Shown here: positions 23,158 through 37,100 of the stretch, one piece after another
Numbering within the stretch: position 1 is the stretch's first letter
Layout: every line of letters begins with the position of its first letter
Origin: Trema orientale
Lineage: Eukaryota > Streptophyta > Magnoliopsida > Rosales > Cannabaceae
DNA length: 64,000 nucleotides
Assembly (NCBI GenBank): GCA_002914845.1
Contig: JXTC01000060.1
Span: 215,642-279,641 of the forward strand
Direction of reading: 5' to 3'
Translations under genes and position numbers: made by a program
Notes under the pieces: generated by a model
What the model saw: only the letters and a program-made list of their open reading frames with translations
Database searches by the model: none
Told to the model about the DNA's origin: nothing

Positions 23158-26100
23158 ATGCAAGAGGGGGAAAACATGGAAGAGATGTTTGTGCCGTTTC
23201 AAGGAATCAAGAATGATCTTCGAGGGAGGTTGACGTGTTACAAACAAGACTGGACTGGTGGTTTCAGGGCAGGTTTCAGGTATACATTTTCTTTTATCCT
23301 AGTATTATATTTTTCGTAAATAGAATTTACTGACTGAAATATAGCTCAACCAGAAGGTCTCAGGTTGTTCTGATTGTAAGTCTGCGTTTTATTTCTGTCT
23401 GCCAACTCTATTTTTATGATGTTATGCTGTTAACTTGTTTAGTTTTTCTCAGGATTTTGGCCCCTACTACGTATATATTTTTCGCATCAGCAATTCCAGT
23501 AATTTCATTTGGAGAACAATTGGACAGAAACACTGGTAATTTTTATATAGATGTTTTTTCTTTTAAACGCCTATGATTCCTGTTAGATGGTTGAAATGCT
23601 GCTACTGTGCATGCAAGAACGTCTCTGTATGCACAGCTACTCAATAGTTTCAAAAGAAATTTACTTTCTTTACAAGGTTTGTTCGTGCTTTTTTTTTTTT
23701 TTTAAGATGGAGTTCTCACAGCAGTTCAAACATTAGCATCTACTGCTTTATGTGGAATTATACACTCCATCATAGGTGGTCAGCCTTTGTTGATTCTTGG
23801 AGTTGCTGAGCCAACTGTGATTATGTACACATTTATGTTCAATTTTGCGAAAAACAGACCAGATTTGGGATCAGAACTATTTTTAGCCTGGACAGGATGG
23901 TATGCCTTTTCGCTGCTTGCTGGGACTAAATTTGTCCACATGATTGCGTATTTTAAAACTCTGATAATGAGTCAAAAACTCCAATGAAATGTTAATCTTG
24001 ATGTGTAGGGTTTGCGTATGGACTGCTATATTGCTGTTCCTGCTGGCCATATTAGGTGCTTGCTCGATAATAAACAGGTTCACTCGTCTTGCGGGCGAAT
24101 TATTTGGCTTTCTTATTGCAATGCTCTTCATGCAGGAAGCAATTAAGGTAACAGACGTATTTCTCTTTTTAGTCCATCTTATTCACTTTGAGAATAACTC
24201 TGCAAATTGCAACTTACTTCTGATGGTCTGGTTTTAATACACACTTACTTAAACTTGGAGCTCTAGGTCTTTTCATTATTTATTACCGCTGCTTTCTAAT
24301 TTCTATTGTGAACTGTTAATGCTAGGGACTTATTGACGAGTTTCATATACCCAAAAGGGAAAGCCCAAATTCTATTGAGTTTCAACCTTCATGGAGATTT
24401 GCAAATGGGATGTTTGCTTTGGTTCTGTCATTTGGCCTCCTACTTACTGCATTAAGAAGCAGAAAAGCAAGGTCTTGGCGGTATGGGTCTGGTAAGTATA
24501 TTTAATATTCATCTTCACAAATCTTGCAGTCTCATAGCTTTGAATTTTTTTTGCATTCAATAATAAGTTTATTCAAACCATTTTGCACATCACAAGTTAT
24601 AAATGTTGTAAATTATTTTAAATATTTTCTTTTTGTCGTATTGAAGTTTAGAACAGCAAAAATCTTGAAGTGAATGTGATATTATCCTCCGAGGAAATTT
24701 CTAAAGACACAAAAGCAATGAAGTAAATACATAAGCATTGTACAGTATGAAATTCATTAGAGATATCATAGCTTGATTATCTCCTTGCGATAAATAGAAG
24801 ATGAGGGTTAGTGCCTATTTAACAATCGAGTTATTCTAAAGGTATCGCTAATGAGTTCATAAAAATACTATAAAACTATGGAACTTAAGTTCTATTTTCC
24901 AACAGGTTGGCTTCGAGGCTTCATAGCAGACTACGGTGTGCCTCTGATGGTTGTGGTCTGGACAGCTGTTTCCTATGTCCCAGGCGGAAGCGTTCCAAAA
25001 GGAATCCCAAGGCGCCTCTTCAGTCCGAGTCCATGGTCACCAGGCGCGTATGAGAATTGGACTGTCATTAAGGCATGGCTGTGTGATTGCTGTCATATCT
25101 ATCATATGTTTAAGCTCAGAGACTNCAATGATTGCAGTGCTGTACTATTTTGACCACAGCGTCGCTTCACAACTTGCTCAACAGAAAGAATTCAATCTCA
25201 GAAAACCACCTTCATACCATTATGACTTACTTCTATTGGGGTTCATGGTATGTAAACTCAGTAGCTTTTCCTTTTCTTCCATAAATTTTTTCACCTTGCT
25301 CCAGACACGAGGGAAATTATATTGCATAGTAATAGTATCCCCTTGACTTGAATTTCTGAGGTTTGCCTTGTATGACAGGTCATAATATGTGGTCTCCTTG
25401 GGATTCCTCCATCCAACGGAGTAATTCCACAATCTCCTATGCATACAAAAAGTCTAGCAACACTCAAGCACCAGGTAAGCACATCAAGTTGAAACACAAG
25501 GATCTTTGTTATGCACTAATGCATGAGTGGCTAAACTCAATTATTGCTGTGATATTTTTTTTTTTTGGTTACTTTTATTATTTTATTCATTTATCTATAA
25601 ACCATTGGAGGGCCAGAGTTAACCAAATTAAGAAATTGCAAGTAGAACGCGTTCACTCATTGACTCTTGCTTTGTGCATTATGATCCTTTGGATAATAAT
25701 TAGTTGTGCTGCAGTTGCTCCGCAATCGACTAGTAGCAGCAGCAAGGAAATGTATGGGTAAGGACGCAAGCTTGGGGCAAGTGTATGGAAGCATGCAAGA
25801 AGCATATCAGCAGATGCAGAGCCCGCTTATTTATCAGGAACCTTCGGCTACGGTATGATGATTTATTTTGGAATAAAACTGAAAAATCTATTACTAAATA
25901 AGCAGATGATTTTGCAACTCTTTCTTGTTGGGCCTTAAATTTTGATTGTGAAACATTGCCTAAAATTTATTTTTAAGTGCAGGGATTAAAGGAATTAAAA
26001 GACTCAACAATTCAAATGGCTTCAAGCACTGGTAGCATAGATGCTCCAGTTGATGAGACAATGTTTGATATTGAAAAGGAGATTGATGATCTATTGCCAG

Positions 26101-27186
26101 TTGAGGTGAAAGAACAACGCCTGAGTAACTTGCTTCAATCGACAATGGTAGCAGGATGTGTTGCAGCAATGCCTTTTCTGAAAATGATCCCAACCTCAGT
26201 TCTCTGGGGCTATTTTGCCTTTATGGCCATAGAAAGCTTACCGGGAAACCAGTTCTGGGAAAGGATTTTATTGCTCTTCACAGCTCCGAGCAGAAGACAT
26301 AAGTAACTTGAGTCTCTTTATTTTCTTCCTTTAATAACTGATGAGTTATTTTCCTATCCCATTTTTGGTGATTGAGTTAATTTACTTTGCACCCACGTTC
26401 TTGTTCAGAGTACTTGAAGAATGCCATGCCACCTTTGTTGAGACTGTACCTTTCAAGACGATCGCAATGTTTACAGTCTTCCAAGCTGCTTACTTGCTTG
26501 TTTGTTTCGGGATTACATGGGTTCCTCTTGCTGGGGTTCTTTTCCCATTAATGATCATGTTTCTGGTTCCTGTGAGACAGTACATTTTGCCCAAGTTTTT
26601 CAAAGGCGCACACCTTCAAGATTTAGATGCTGCTGAGTATGAGGAAGCACCTGCTTTATCATTCGGCCGAGCGACTGTAAGCTATCAGTCATTTCACTTG
26701 TTTCTTCTTTTCATTAATTGTATCATAACAAAAGTAAAACCAAAGGAAAAAAGAAAAAGTTATAACATGAACAAATGCAATCTGCTGGTGTTTTACTTCC
26801 TTGAAATTGCCATCATTATGTTGCATAGTGCATTGCAATAAACTTTTTCAAACATGTTTTGGGAATGGATTTTGAATTGTGTGCGCTTGATTTTCTAATA
26901 CAAGGATGGGGAGATAGGAAGAACAGCTTCGTTTGCCGACAGTGGAGAGATATTAGATGGGATAATTACTCGAAGCCGGGGTGAGATTAGGCGTATGTGC
27001 AGTTTTAAGGTTGCAAGCTCCAATGCCACACCATCGAAGGAATTCAAACGTTGGCAAAGTCTGCAGATCCCTCGGCACTCAGACATGGTGTATAGCCCTC
27101 GTGCAAGTGAGCTGAGTCCACGGCTTGGTGGGAGAAGTCCAAGAACCGGAGAATTAAGACAATCTAATCTAGGGAAGACTGGTTAG
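23158..27186 (+). CDS. boron exporter of the BOR1/BOR2 type (SLC4-like anion exchanger family)
   Basis: The gene encodes a plasma-membrane borate exporter for xylem loading and nutrition. It has about a dozen exons. The N-terminus [19 protein letters not shown] is the BOR1 start; an in-frame ATG six codons earlier (23158) is used here. Signature stretches include [58 protein letters not shown] and [20 protein letters not shown]. The cytosolic loop has tyrosines in [12 protein letters not shown] and LIYQEP, where Arabidopsis BOR1 carries its trafficking tyrosines. The C-terminal [19 protein letters not shown] contains the lysine region used for boron-triggered degradation in BOR1. A long Ser/Arg-rich tail follows. 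The exon after ENWTVIK is damaged: about 15-18 residues before [15 protein letters not shown] are missing at a single N (about 25125), almost certainly an assembly fault. Confidence 0.94.
25084..25130. other. assembly defect inside the boron transporter gene (collapsed intron and exon start)
   Basis: After the codons for WTVIK the sequence continues with apparent intron sequence (AAG|GCATGG instead of a GT donor). At one N it then jumps straight into CAATGATTGCAGTGCTG, the middle of the next exon. The codons expected between them in BOR proteins are absent. Confidence 0.75.
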
Positions 27187-28005
27187 CACTTTAGATGTGA
27201 AATGCAATATCAAGTACCACTAGCAAATGTTTTTTTGACTACAAGATGAGAATCTATTAGGATTTTGGGGGGGGTTAGAAGTTGTCTGAAAATGCAGGAA
27301 GTCTACTGACAGACTTTTCCTTCATTTACTTGTCTTCGTTTCTCTGTGGATGTAACTGGAAAATGTTTCATATTTGTCTAATGCGTTAAAGACAGCATGT
27401 TTAGTACCACAAGTTCTTCCGACGATGATTCTGATGAAAAAAATTTCTTAGGCATTATTTTAACTCCTGAAAACTGTTCTTTCGGGAAGAAGAAAAGAAA
27501 AAAATCATCAATCAAAGCTCTAGCTTCGAGCCTTCGCTTCAAAACAGGATATTCCCTGCCTTATTTTGATCTACCTTTATAGCTCATAATCTGCGGGCGG
27601 CTTTCTGTTGGGGACGTCATTTTCTTTTTAAGTTTGAAAGTCTTTTCACAGATTCGTATCTAAGCTTTGTGAGAACATGGAGGTACCAACAATCCCATTT
27701 AATGGTTTTCACAGTATATCTTTCCCAGATGCATGCATAATGTTAAACTTACACGGGAGTTTTTAGATAATTATGATATGGATCTAAGCATGTAACAAGT
27801 TGGAGGAAAAAAAAAAGAATTATAATACTGGCTGACCACACCAGTTTCATTAAGCTCCAAAAAAACCCACTTCATAAAAACTCATTTGGGGAAATTAGAT
27901 CTTCACAACCAAAAGAAAGCTACATTTATCATTATTACCCCGTTCTCTTCCAAAACTCCACCGAAAAAACTGAATCAAATCTCATGAAGAGAAAATCCGA
28001 CAACA
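27187..28005. other. 3' UTRs of the convergent boron transporter and LYR genes
   Basis: The two genes converge here. The 61-codon ORF at 27397-27582 is most likely untranslated 3' sequence of the transporter. No separate gene is supported. Confidence 0.5.
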
Positions 28006-29099
28006 TCAAGTGGTCTTGCTGAATTTACGACCAGACATCTTCTCAGACTCGTATAACATGTGATTTATAAGCCCCCTTGCTGCACTGCGTATCAGAACAC
28101 AAAAAAAAAACAAACTCTTTAACAACTGCGGGCTGCGGCCATCACAAAAGTTAAAAAAGAAAACTATCGCCGCCAGTGTTAACCCCAAAACCAAACTGAA
28201 AGCTGCAGACGCAAGTGAAGTAGTATTAGCAGGGCACTAGGCAAAGCAAACTTACTCATCCTTGAGCTTTTGGATTTTGTCCGGATCTGTCTCATGCATG
28301 TTTCTCCTAAACTGCTCCCTTATCATTTCGACAACAAGTTGAGTATTATTTTGCTGTATCATTTGTCCAACGTTAGTCTAATATTGCCCTTGGTTACCAT
28401 TAGAAAGAAAAAAAAAAAGAAAAAACCACCATTAACGAAAGATTAAAGTTGACAAACGTTTGGCCACATTAACATTGTGAACTCAGAATCAGAAGCCAGT
28501 TAAGTTAACCCACAAAATACTTGACACAAATCTTTGCTTAGTAATAGATTTGGTTGTTCAGACAAACCGCCGCTCAGATACTTTTATCAAACATATGGAA
28601 TGTTATCCTACTTGAAAGTTGTTAGTTTTTAGAGCAATTTGAATATAAGAACCAAATGCGCAAAGAGCGGAATTGGAGAGCAATAAAAAAAATGATTTAG
28701 CTTAGTAGTTAGTGGAGTGTAATCCAGATGCAAATTAGCTGAATTTTCAGAGATGGCCATAAGATTAAAAACAAATGCAAAAGCAAAAGCAAAAGAAGGG
28801 GTATTATTAGTATTAGCCTGGTATAGTGTTAATTTGGAGTTTGAGAGGAAGAAAATAAATTACCCTGTGACCAATATACTTGGCTCTTCGGAGGCACTCG
28901 CGGTAGAGCTGCAACCAGCCAACCAACCAACCAACCAATAAGAAAACATGTAGAATATCTCAAATATGTAGTCAGTACTTCTAAAAGAGCAATCGACCAA
29001 ATTAGCATTATTTTCAAACATGTTAATTTCATTTTTGGTACTAACTCTGATGGCATTGTTGGCAAGTTCAGGAGGCAGCGCAGTTTGTAGAGAAGGCAT
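28006..29099 (-). CDS. small LYR-motif (Complex1_LYR) protein
   Basis: Four exons (29046-29099, 28864-28908, 28256-28353 and 28006-28084) join with GT/AG borders into exactly 91 codons plus a stop. The protein starts MPSLQTALPPELANNAIR and continues straight into LYRECLRRAKYIGHR, containing the Leu-Tyr-Arg tripeptide after a helix. It goes on with MIREQFRRNMHETDPDKIQK and ends MSGRKFSKTT. LYR proteins are small mitochondrial factors. They bind acyl-carrier protein and help assemble respiratory complexes or hand over Fe-S clusters. The downstream arginine-rich and phenylalanine-containing helix (EQFRRN) fits the family. Which LYRM orthologue this is cannot be told with certainty; short plant LYR proteins of the LYRM9 kind look closest. 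Confidence 0.9.
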
Positions 29100-29557
29100 T
29101 GTGTTGTGTCTCTGGGCTTTGGCTTTCTTTCGAATCACTGATTTCTCTTCTCATACACACAAAATCAATCAATCAATCAATCAAACAAACAACTTAGGTG
29201 TACATATTTCTAAGCTTCAGCTTTGATTTGATTATTTGGTTTCGTTACCTGATTGGATTGGACCGACTCCGAGTCTGTATGATGAGCAAGAGGAGAGCGG
29301 AGGAAGAGCAAATCTATGACTCTTTTAACTCTACGGGAGATAGAAATTCTCCATATTAGCCCTAATTTGACACACATTTGCTCCACTTAATAATTATTAC
29401 TTTGCAATCTAATGCTTTTTGACAAAAATACCCCTATTTTCCCTTGTTCTCTTCTCGGCCCAACTCTCTCCGCCAAAAGTTACAAAACATACTACTTCTA
29501 CTGTCTACCCTTCGTGAAGTTTCGCTCTCTCTATTTCATCAAATAGAGAGACACCTC
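29100..29557. other. upstream region of the LYR gene
   Basis: It is the promoter side of the minus-strand LYR gene. An AATC/AACA microsatellite lies at about 29164-29190. No further gene is supported. Confidence 0.45.
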
Positions 29558-29890
29558 CGACCGGGGTGGTTTGGTAGTAAGTAACACCTTGGTCAATGGA
29601 TGATTATGGTCAAGAGTTCAAAGTATTGGGTAGTCTTTTAGGATTTTAAATGTGAAGGCTAGTACTTTCTAACCCAAGTGCCGGAACCACATCAAGTATT
29701 ATTAGTAGCTACATTTAGTGAAGTTATAGTAATAAACTTCATCGCACTTCATCTACCAATGGGACAAGATCCGCTTACAAGAGTCCTCAGCGAATATTTC
29801 TGTTAGCATGACTAGGAGCTCCTATGGTAACGCTAAAGGAGAGATACCACTATAGTCACCCACTTCATCCCTTTTTCTCGTTTAAAAAAA
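29558..29890 (+). mobile_element. SINE-like retroposon
   Basis: The sequence opens with CCGGGGTGGTTTGGTAGTAA, resembling the A box of tRNA-derived SINEs. About 45 bp later GGTCAAGAGTTCAAAG resembles a B box. A roughly 230-bp body follows, ending in TTTTTCTCGTTTAAAAAAAAA. Flanks AAATAGAGAGACAC and AAATAGAAACACAT may be a degraded target duplication. No second copy is visible in the window, so the call is tentative. Confidence 0.5.
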
Positions 29891-31995
29891 AATAGAAACA
29901 CATAGAGATAAAACAAGAACAGGTGCAAAGACGAATTAGGAATGGCAACGGTCGAATTGAGAACGATTTTTCAATTACCACTTCATTCTCAAAGGCCACT
30001 TATCGCAACACTATACTTGCCTATTAACTGTTTTTTTAGATGCGAAAAAATAAGAACAAAACATAATATCAAAAAAGAGGTAAAGAAGTTAGAATAGGTG
30101 TCCTTTTCTAAGACACCGTTTTTTATTAACTATGATTATTTTTTCATAATTGACAAAATATCGAATATTACAATATCTTAAATAAATTTCACACTCTAAA
30201 ATTCAAATATATGATTCATCGTACTCATTATTTTACAAAAGATAAATGAACATGAGTAGTGTAAAATTAAATATGTACTTTTATGCATATTAATTTTTAG
30301 TATAAATATATTTATAAATATATTAAGGACGGGCTATGTTAATATTATCCTTGCACTATACTTGTGTATTAGCTGTGCAGATATCCCTTGCCTATTTATT
30401 TTCTCTGCTTGAGTGATTTTTTCTCTCCATGTTCTGATAACCACAGATACACGTAACCATGAGTTATATTGCCATTCTACAATGAAAACTAGCCAAAAAA
30501 AACTTGGAATTTCGAATGACAATCATAAAAAAAATGCAATTTTTTTTACGTCATCGTATTCGTAACTCGATGATTAATTAACATCATTATAACCAAACAG
30601 AGCTAGCAAGAAATTGACCAATCTCCACACTTATACCACATTGCAGAAAGGAAGAATCAATATAACCAGTCACATTAACATCCATAATTATTGAGAATTC
30701 AATTTCTTCCCAAGTTTAACCAATTAAAAGGGATTAGGATTTAAATAAATAAGGGATTTGTTAAAAAGAAAAAAAGAAAAATGCGTTGCCACTTTTTTTA
30801 AGTAAAAATTCAAATCATTTATTATCTTGAATATTTTCATGCAATCAATTTTGATACTAAATATACATTTGAATTGCTGCCAAAAAATGCATTTACATCT
30901 TCAATAAGGTTTCACCTAAAATTAAAATTATTTAGTAGCTTGAACATTGAGCTTGTAGAAATGGGTCATTCAACCTATTTTTTATGAAGAAATTTAAGCA
31001 GAAAATATTAGTTTCCTTCCAATGTGGGGCTACGTGAGTACGTGAACTTTGAGCTTTTGCTCTATTTAGAGTGAAATGTGTACATATTGGATAAATTGTA
31101 TTTTTTTTTCAAACTTTTTGGTAATGCGGTTGTCCCATAATTCATATGGTGCGAAACTGGCCCTTTCATCCAGTTTTATGTATAAAGTTAAACGGAACTG
31201 CTAACGTGACAGCTATTTTATAAATTTTTTCAATCTAATATAAGGAATTGCTAACGTGACAGCTATTTTATAATTTTTTTTTATCTAATTTAACATAAAA
31301 AATTAAATTAACTTGAGAAAAGAAACTTAAATTATTTTCCGCCCTCTTCCTTCTTCCCTCGTCCCTTCCCCTTTCATGCTTTGTCTTCTCAGCATCACCC
31401 TCCTCATCTTCCCAGTTTTGCGGGTAATGCCAAGGTATAAACCCAACCCAAAAACAAATTTCATATCAAGCCAAGATTATGCTAATGTTTCCGACCAGAT
31501 CGTATAAAAGTTCTGTAAAACGCATGTGGAAAAAATGGTAAGACAAACAAAACCAATCACACCCTAGATTATGAAACAGAAAAAATGCTTCTCTGCCTTT
31601 GATGCCAAGATTTGAGGGGTGGTAACAATATATACATAGCTTAACTTAAGATTTTAAGAACTGAAATAACTGGTTACCCAAAAATGCATGCATATCTTAC
31701 TTTTACTAATATATGTAAATAAAGGACTCAACTAGCCCATTACAAATTACAATGTAGGGCCCAAAATAATATAGACCCAACTTCTGTCATCACACAATAA
31801 GGGATAATACCCAAATAGGGATGGAGCCTAAGAATGAATCAAGACCCACGAGTCCATGACGACAATGGCTCTTCGGCTCTATACAGTATGCTGTATATTA
31901 ATACTATATAACAACCCAAATATAATTCTAAAAATTAAACGGGGAAAAAAAAAAAGAAAAAAATCCAAATAAATAAATAAAGTACTACTTAGCAT
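29891..31995. other. AT-rich intergenic spacer
   Basis: No gene is supported. A direct duplication of GGAATTGCTAACGTGACAGC-like sequence (about 31194-31275) is present. The right end is probably the 3' UTR of the polygalacturonase gene. Confidence 0.4.
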
Positions 31996-34160
31996 CTAAC
32001 AACCATATTTTGAGGCCTCCACCACGGATTGAGGCTCCCCTTCTTGCAAGCAATTAATGGGAGGTATAGTCAGAGTCTCTTGAGTCCCATAAGCGTTCCA
32101 ACAGAAAGGGTCCTCCACCAACTCACCCTCGTACGGCAAAAGCTCAACGTCGGACATGGTTATGTTGGTGCAAGCCACGGTGTCGCTGCATGCGAAGTGT
32201 ATGGGGGTGTTCCGTACGTCGTATGTGCCTTTTATGTTCCGGAATTGGATGTCGTTTACGTACACGGCCGAGGTTTGATTGAGACAAGCCTTGGACAAGC
32301 AGTAGTACTGGTCCACTAGTATGCAGTTCCTCACATTCTCCATGTCAATGTTCTCAAATAGTATCCCACTCACTGAACCCGTCCCCCCTTGCCACGTCTT
32401 GATTCTCACCCCGTTGTCCGATTCTCTTATCGCCACGTTTCGAACCGATATGTTCGAAACGCATGCTTGGGAGTTGTGCACTCCCAGACTCCCAATGCTA
32501 ACCCCATAAAAAGAAAAAGGCCAAAAAAAAATACAACACAAGTAAGTAAGAATAAAAATACTAATTCACATGTAAAATTCGAAAATTATTTTTTAGTTTT
32601 TACTGTTGCTCAGTAATTTCGTTGGACTCACCATCATTGAATTTTCACACCTATCTACCAATTGTTTATAAAGAAAAAAAAGAAGGAAAGAAATCGTCAA
32701 TGTAAGGAAAATAAATATACATTTATTGTGTTTGTATTTACCTAATCCCGTGACTTGGCCCACAAGTGACACCCGCTATATCAACGTCCGAACAACCAGG
32801 ACCAATTGAAATGCAGTCGTCACCTGTTTTATTTAAATGGACAAGTGATTAAAATATGGTAAGGCATATATTTATGTGTATATATACAAAGTGAAGTAGA
32901 CTAAGAGAGTCTTTGATTTTGGTGCTACCATTGGCTATCTTTGAGTTGTATATCCCCACGGACTTGGTGTTCTCAATGTGGATCCCATCAGTGTTGGGGC
33001 TAAGCTTTGGTGAAGAAATGGACAGCTCATCAATCAACACTCCTTCACAGCCGTCAAATTTCATATGGAACATGGGACTGTTCTTTATACTCAACCCTTT
33101 CACAACCAAGTTGGAGCTCATAAAGAACCGGATTAACTGAAAGTGCACAAAAGTTTCACAATGTCAAATCACTTAATTTATAGCAGGCCTCACTTGGTAA
33201 ATTAATTTGGAAAAATTGAACTTTATATTATAACTTGGTTTCCACTTACAGCTGGGCTATTACATGGTCCTGACTTAGTAGATCCATTGGGACCCTGAAT
33301 TTCAAATCATATAATTATTAGCTAGCTTTTAGAAATGTCACATTTTTCTCATCTTAAAGATTAAACTAAAAGATAGGTGAAGCCTACAGATGAATTACCC
33401 GGTGAGGCTTGCAAGGGAGATCCCACCACTTCTCTCCATTGCCTTCAATGGTTCCACTTCCTGTAAAACTCATATTGTCCAGTCTGTAGAACACAAGCCA
33501 TTGATTACGGCTATCGGATTCCGGCCACACGTCCGGTCCCTCTGGTGTCATCAATACCCCATCTACCTGTTTAGGACATGAACATAAAAATTATGAGTCG
33601 ACTAATCTTTAGACCAAAAGAATTTTGTTCACTTAAAAAAAAAAAAAAAACAAGGAAAAATGTAATGCTACGTGTCAAGATTACCAAATACTTACTTGGA
33701 ATACTAATCCGGGCTTGCAGGGCCCTGAGAAGATTGTTGAAGTGATTTTGAAGCAATAGTTAGAAGGAGCCAAAACCACACCTGATTCAACCGCGCAGGC
33801 AGCTTTCCATGCCTCTCTAAAGGCGGCGGTGTCGTCCGCGCAACCGTCTCCGACTGCGCCAAACGACATGACGTCGAATGTAGAACCGGAGTTTGAGTCC
33901 CCCGGGTCATTCGGATAAGGGTCGGAGGGTACAGGAGTGGGATTTTCAGGGGATGAAGGAGAAGGGTCTGAGGGGACAGTCGGAGGAGGATTTACAGGGA
34001 ATGGTGGAGAAGGGTCAGGGGAGTAAGCAGGGGGTGGAACAGGGGAAGCTTTGTTCTTTTGCTTCTTGTGGTAGTGAAACCTTCCTTCCACATTGCTTGG
34101 ATTTTGAACAATAAGAATGACTGTAATCCAAATGACTAAAAACCCACCAGGGAGCTCCAT
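31996..34160 (-). CDS. polygalacturonase (GH28) with proline-rich N-terminal region, PGX3-like
   Basis: The gene encodes a secreted pectin-degrading enzyme that hydrolyses homogalacturonan in the cell wall. A hydrophobic signal segment ([13 protein letters not shown]) follows the start MELPGG. A basic HYHKKQKNK patch comes next, then about 60 residues rich in Pro and Ser ([18 protein letters not shown]). The beta-helix domain begins [12 protein letters not shown]. All four GH28 signatures are present: [33 protein letters not shown] and RIKTWQGG, so the catalytic Asp residues and His are intact. Exon borders are GT/AG throughout. The end [12 protein letters not shown] and the final Cys resemble plant group members such as Arabidopsis At1g48100 (PGX3). 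An earlier in-frame ATG at 34235 is less likely, as it places a charged segment before the signal peptide. Confidence 0.93.
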
Positions 34161-37100
34161 GAGAGGTGATGGTCTAAGTGGTCTCTCACCACTTTGATGA
34201 CTGAAGAATGTCACAAGTATTAGAGCAGGAACCACAGAATGCTACTAATCTCTTCCTCTGGAAAGTGACAAAAAAAAAAAAAAAAAAAAAAAAAAACTTC
34301 ACCTTCAGTCTTCAGACGCTTTAACCCAAAAAAATAATGAAGAATGAAAGATGAAAGGAGATTTAAACTTATAGGGGCCTCAAATAAAATGGCTCTAGTA
34401 CAGGCCAATTAGAGCAGGGGAGTCTTAATTTATAGTAAATTGGAAGGATACAGAGGAGAAGTGTTTTAAGATGTGAAGGTTGACACGTGTTCTGTTGTTA
34501 CTGGTTTAAAGTGTAAGTGTGTCTAGGGAAGTAGTTGTGGACTGGAGGCTTGTGAGAAGGGGTTTTGGAGGGTTTTTGCCTTGGAGGGTTGGTCTTCTCT
34601 CTTGTGTGGCAATCTGGGCAGAGTGTTCTCTGTTTTTAAGTGGATTCTTCCTTAGTTAACTCTCGCTTTCTTTTATCTACTGCCATATTTCTTTCTTTTT
34701 CCTTTAGTCCATGTTATGTGGTCCAGAAATCTATTTCATCTTTTTTTTTTTAATATTATTATTATTTTCCAACTTAAACTATTTCCATACACATACATAT
34801 ACATGTGTCTGTGCTTGTTCCAGTTAGTAAGTATGTATATATTTGAATATTTATATACAGAAAATGCAGCTAGCTCCACGGTTTTAAGCTTGTGAGCTAG
34901 TTTGGGGCCAGTATTCTCTAGAAATTGGTGCCAGGGCCAAATGTCGTTCTCTGGAGCTTTACATGTTTCAGCTCCCTCACGAGGCACAACACACTTTCTC
35001 CGCAAGCATAAGCATGTCTCTATTAGTAATGTGCCTAGGGCCGTACTAGTCGGTCAAAGAGTTTTCTATGGTTGGCATAGTAAGTGAATAATTAGTAGCT
35101 TTTTAAGCTTTTATATTCAGGTAAGAATGGAACTTATACTGTTTTTTTTTTTTTTTTTCGAACTCAAAAAAGTTAAAATTTGTCCTTAAATAGCTGAATG
35201 GCAGGGCTATTAGGAAAACTTAGCATCTCGTGCATATTGTAAAAATATGTGCATCTAATACACATGAACATAGAAAGAAACCAAAACTAAATGAACTTGT
35301 ACCTTAACCTCCAATCCTTGTTATGGTAAGTCCATAAATAAGCTAAGTTTTAAATTTTTGTATTGGGATTTAAGTTTGTGATGTAATATGGCTAGCTGCA
35401 TTTATAAGTCCAACCACGATGGAGTCATCCCCGGCCCATTTGTTCAGGACATGACATTGTGTACATCTGTACTTAATTAATTACTATATGCAATTAATTT
35501 AATACTTATATGTCATTGAAACAGGAGAAACTAGTGAGAGAGTAGTACTTTTTAACTTTTTGGGAGTTAGGAGAGAGAGTGAGAATATTTTAAAATAATA
35601 CTATCATCAGAGAAAGGGATTGGGTGAATGTGGGGGTTTGATATAATGTAAAAGCAAAAACTCTCGTGACTCTTCATTGTTGTGTAGCTACTTGTGGCCA
35701 TAGAAGCAGGAAGTCATGTAGAGATGAGATAATAATAGGTAGTACTCTCTCCATATCGGCTCGACAATAGAATTAAAACATTCACGGGTCATCCAATTTC
35801 TATGGTCCATAACTCAATTTCAACCAAACAAAACCTCCTCTTACCCCTCTCATGCCCAAAAGCCTAAAAAAAGAGTATCCAGTATAACAATGTATAGTCA
35901 AGATATCAAATTACCCCAACTAAAGTGCTACTTACTCATATCACGTGATACTTACATGATCTTATATTATATGTCAATTGTTGACAACATTATAAACAAC
36001 AATATATTCATAGAAGCGGCAGTCAAATACTATATATTTTATATACACTATGAACAAAAATCACCTGATCTGCAGAGAGATGGGCAGAAGAATCTAATTG
36101 AAGAGCTTGTGTGCAAGTTTGGTCCCCATGCAAAAGGCAGTGAGAGCTAGCTTTGTGAATTTTATATATATGTGTGTGTATATATATATATATGTGCGTG
36201 TGTGTATGTGACTTGCAATGTGTAAAATGCCAGGGGCTTTTATAGAGGTAGACTAGCTAATATAAGATGTGTCATGGTGAAAATGGAACGAATTAACCAA
36301 CTCTGTTACGTGCATGGTTTTGTCCGAATCTGTCACGTGCTCAACTCTCTAACACACTTTTAAAGGGTTTGTGATTGATTGTATGCAATGTATGCATGCA
36401 CTTTTCTTTTGGGGCATGAGTATGACGCAAAGGATGATGGTTGGTGATGAATTTCGTGGTTCCCAGCCAAGACACGTGTCATTGTTTTAGTCGGCATTAG
36501 TAGTCTACGGAGAGAGAGAGCCTTCATGTTAATATATATATATATATATATATAACTTGTAATAATAATGCAGAAGTGAACCAAACCCACTAAGGAATAT
36601 TAGGATACGAAGATTCAAGTGTGAAAATGGATCATGAGTTGTGAGCTCTCTTTCTCAAAGTTCCAAAACAGAAGTTCACATGCCGCAATAAAGTTTTGAT
36701 TCTGCCGATCAGTCTCAACATGGCTCAGTGTGCCTCTCTCTTTCTATCTCAAACTCTTGAAAAGGAGAGGGATACGTGGATGGAGAGGGTGGCACGTGGC
36801 AAAGAAAATGATTCACGGGTTAGGGTGTCTGTGTGTCACGGGTGACACAAAAGAATTTGATTAAACGCGCCTAATTATATTTTCAATGCTGTTTAGTGAT
36901 TTAATTAAATAATGATCCTGATGTCATGGTTGATCCCCTTAGATCGCATTCATATGCTTCATACATCCGTACACGACAAAGTAGAACCAATGTCACTTGG
37001 AGACAAAGCATAAAACTTGAAGTTTTTGGACGATATAAATTCTCTAGCTAATATTGTGCTCAGTACTCCTGATCCTGAATAATCTATTAATCTATATTCA

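Noticed and set aside
27397..27582. 61-codon ORF with Ser/Asp-rich start and KKKRKKS patch
   Set aside because: It lies within the probable 3' UTR of the boron transporter, with no recognisable homologue or splice context.
34736..35005. 89-codon minus-strand ORF in a slightly GC-richer patch
   Set aside because: The product is not recognisable and the ORF ends in AT-rich low-complexity sequence. A hairpin was considered, but no known plant miRNA sequence is present.
36930..36960. GATCCCCTTAGATCGCATTC resembles miR393 or its star
   Set aside because: Several mismatches to miR393 and no complementary arm nearby.
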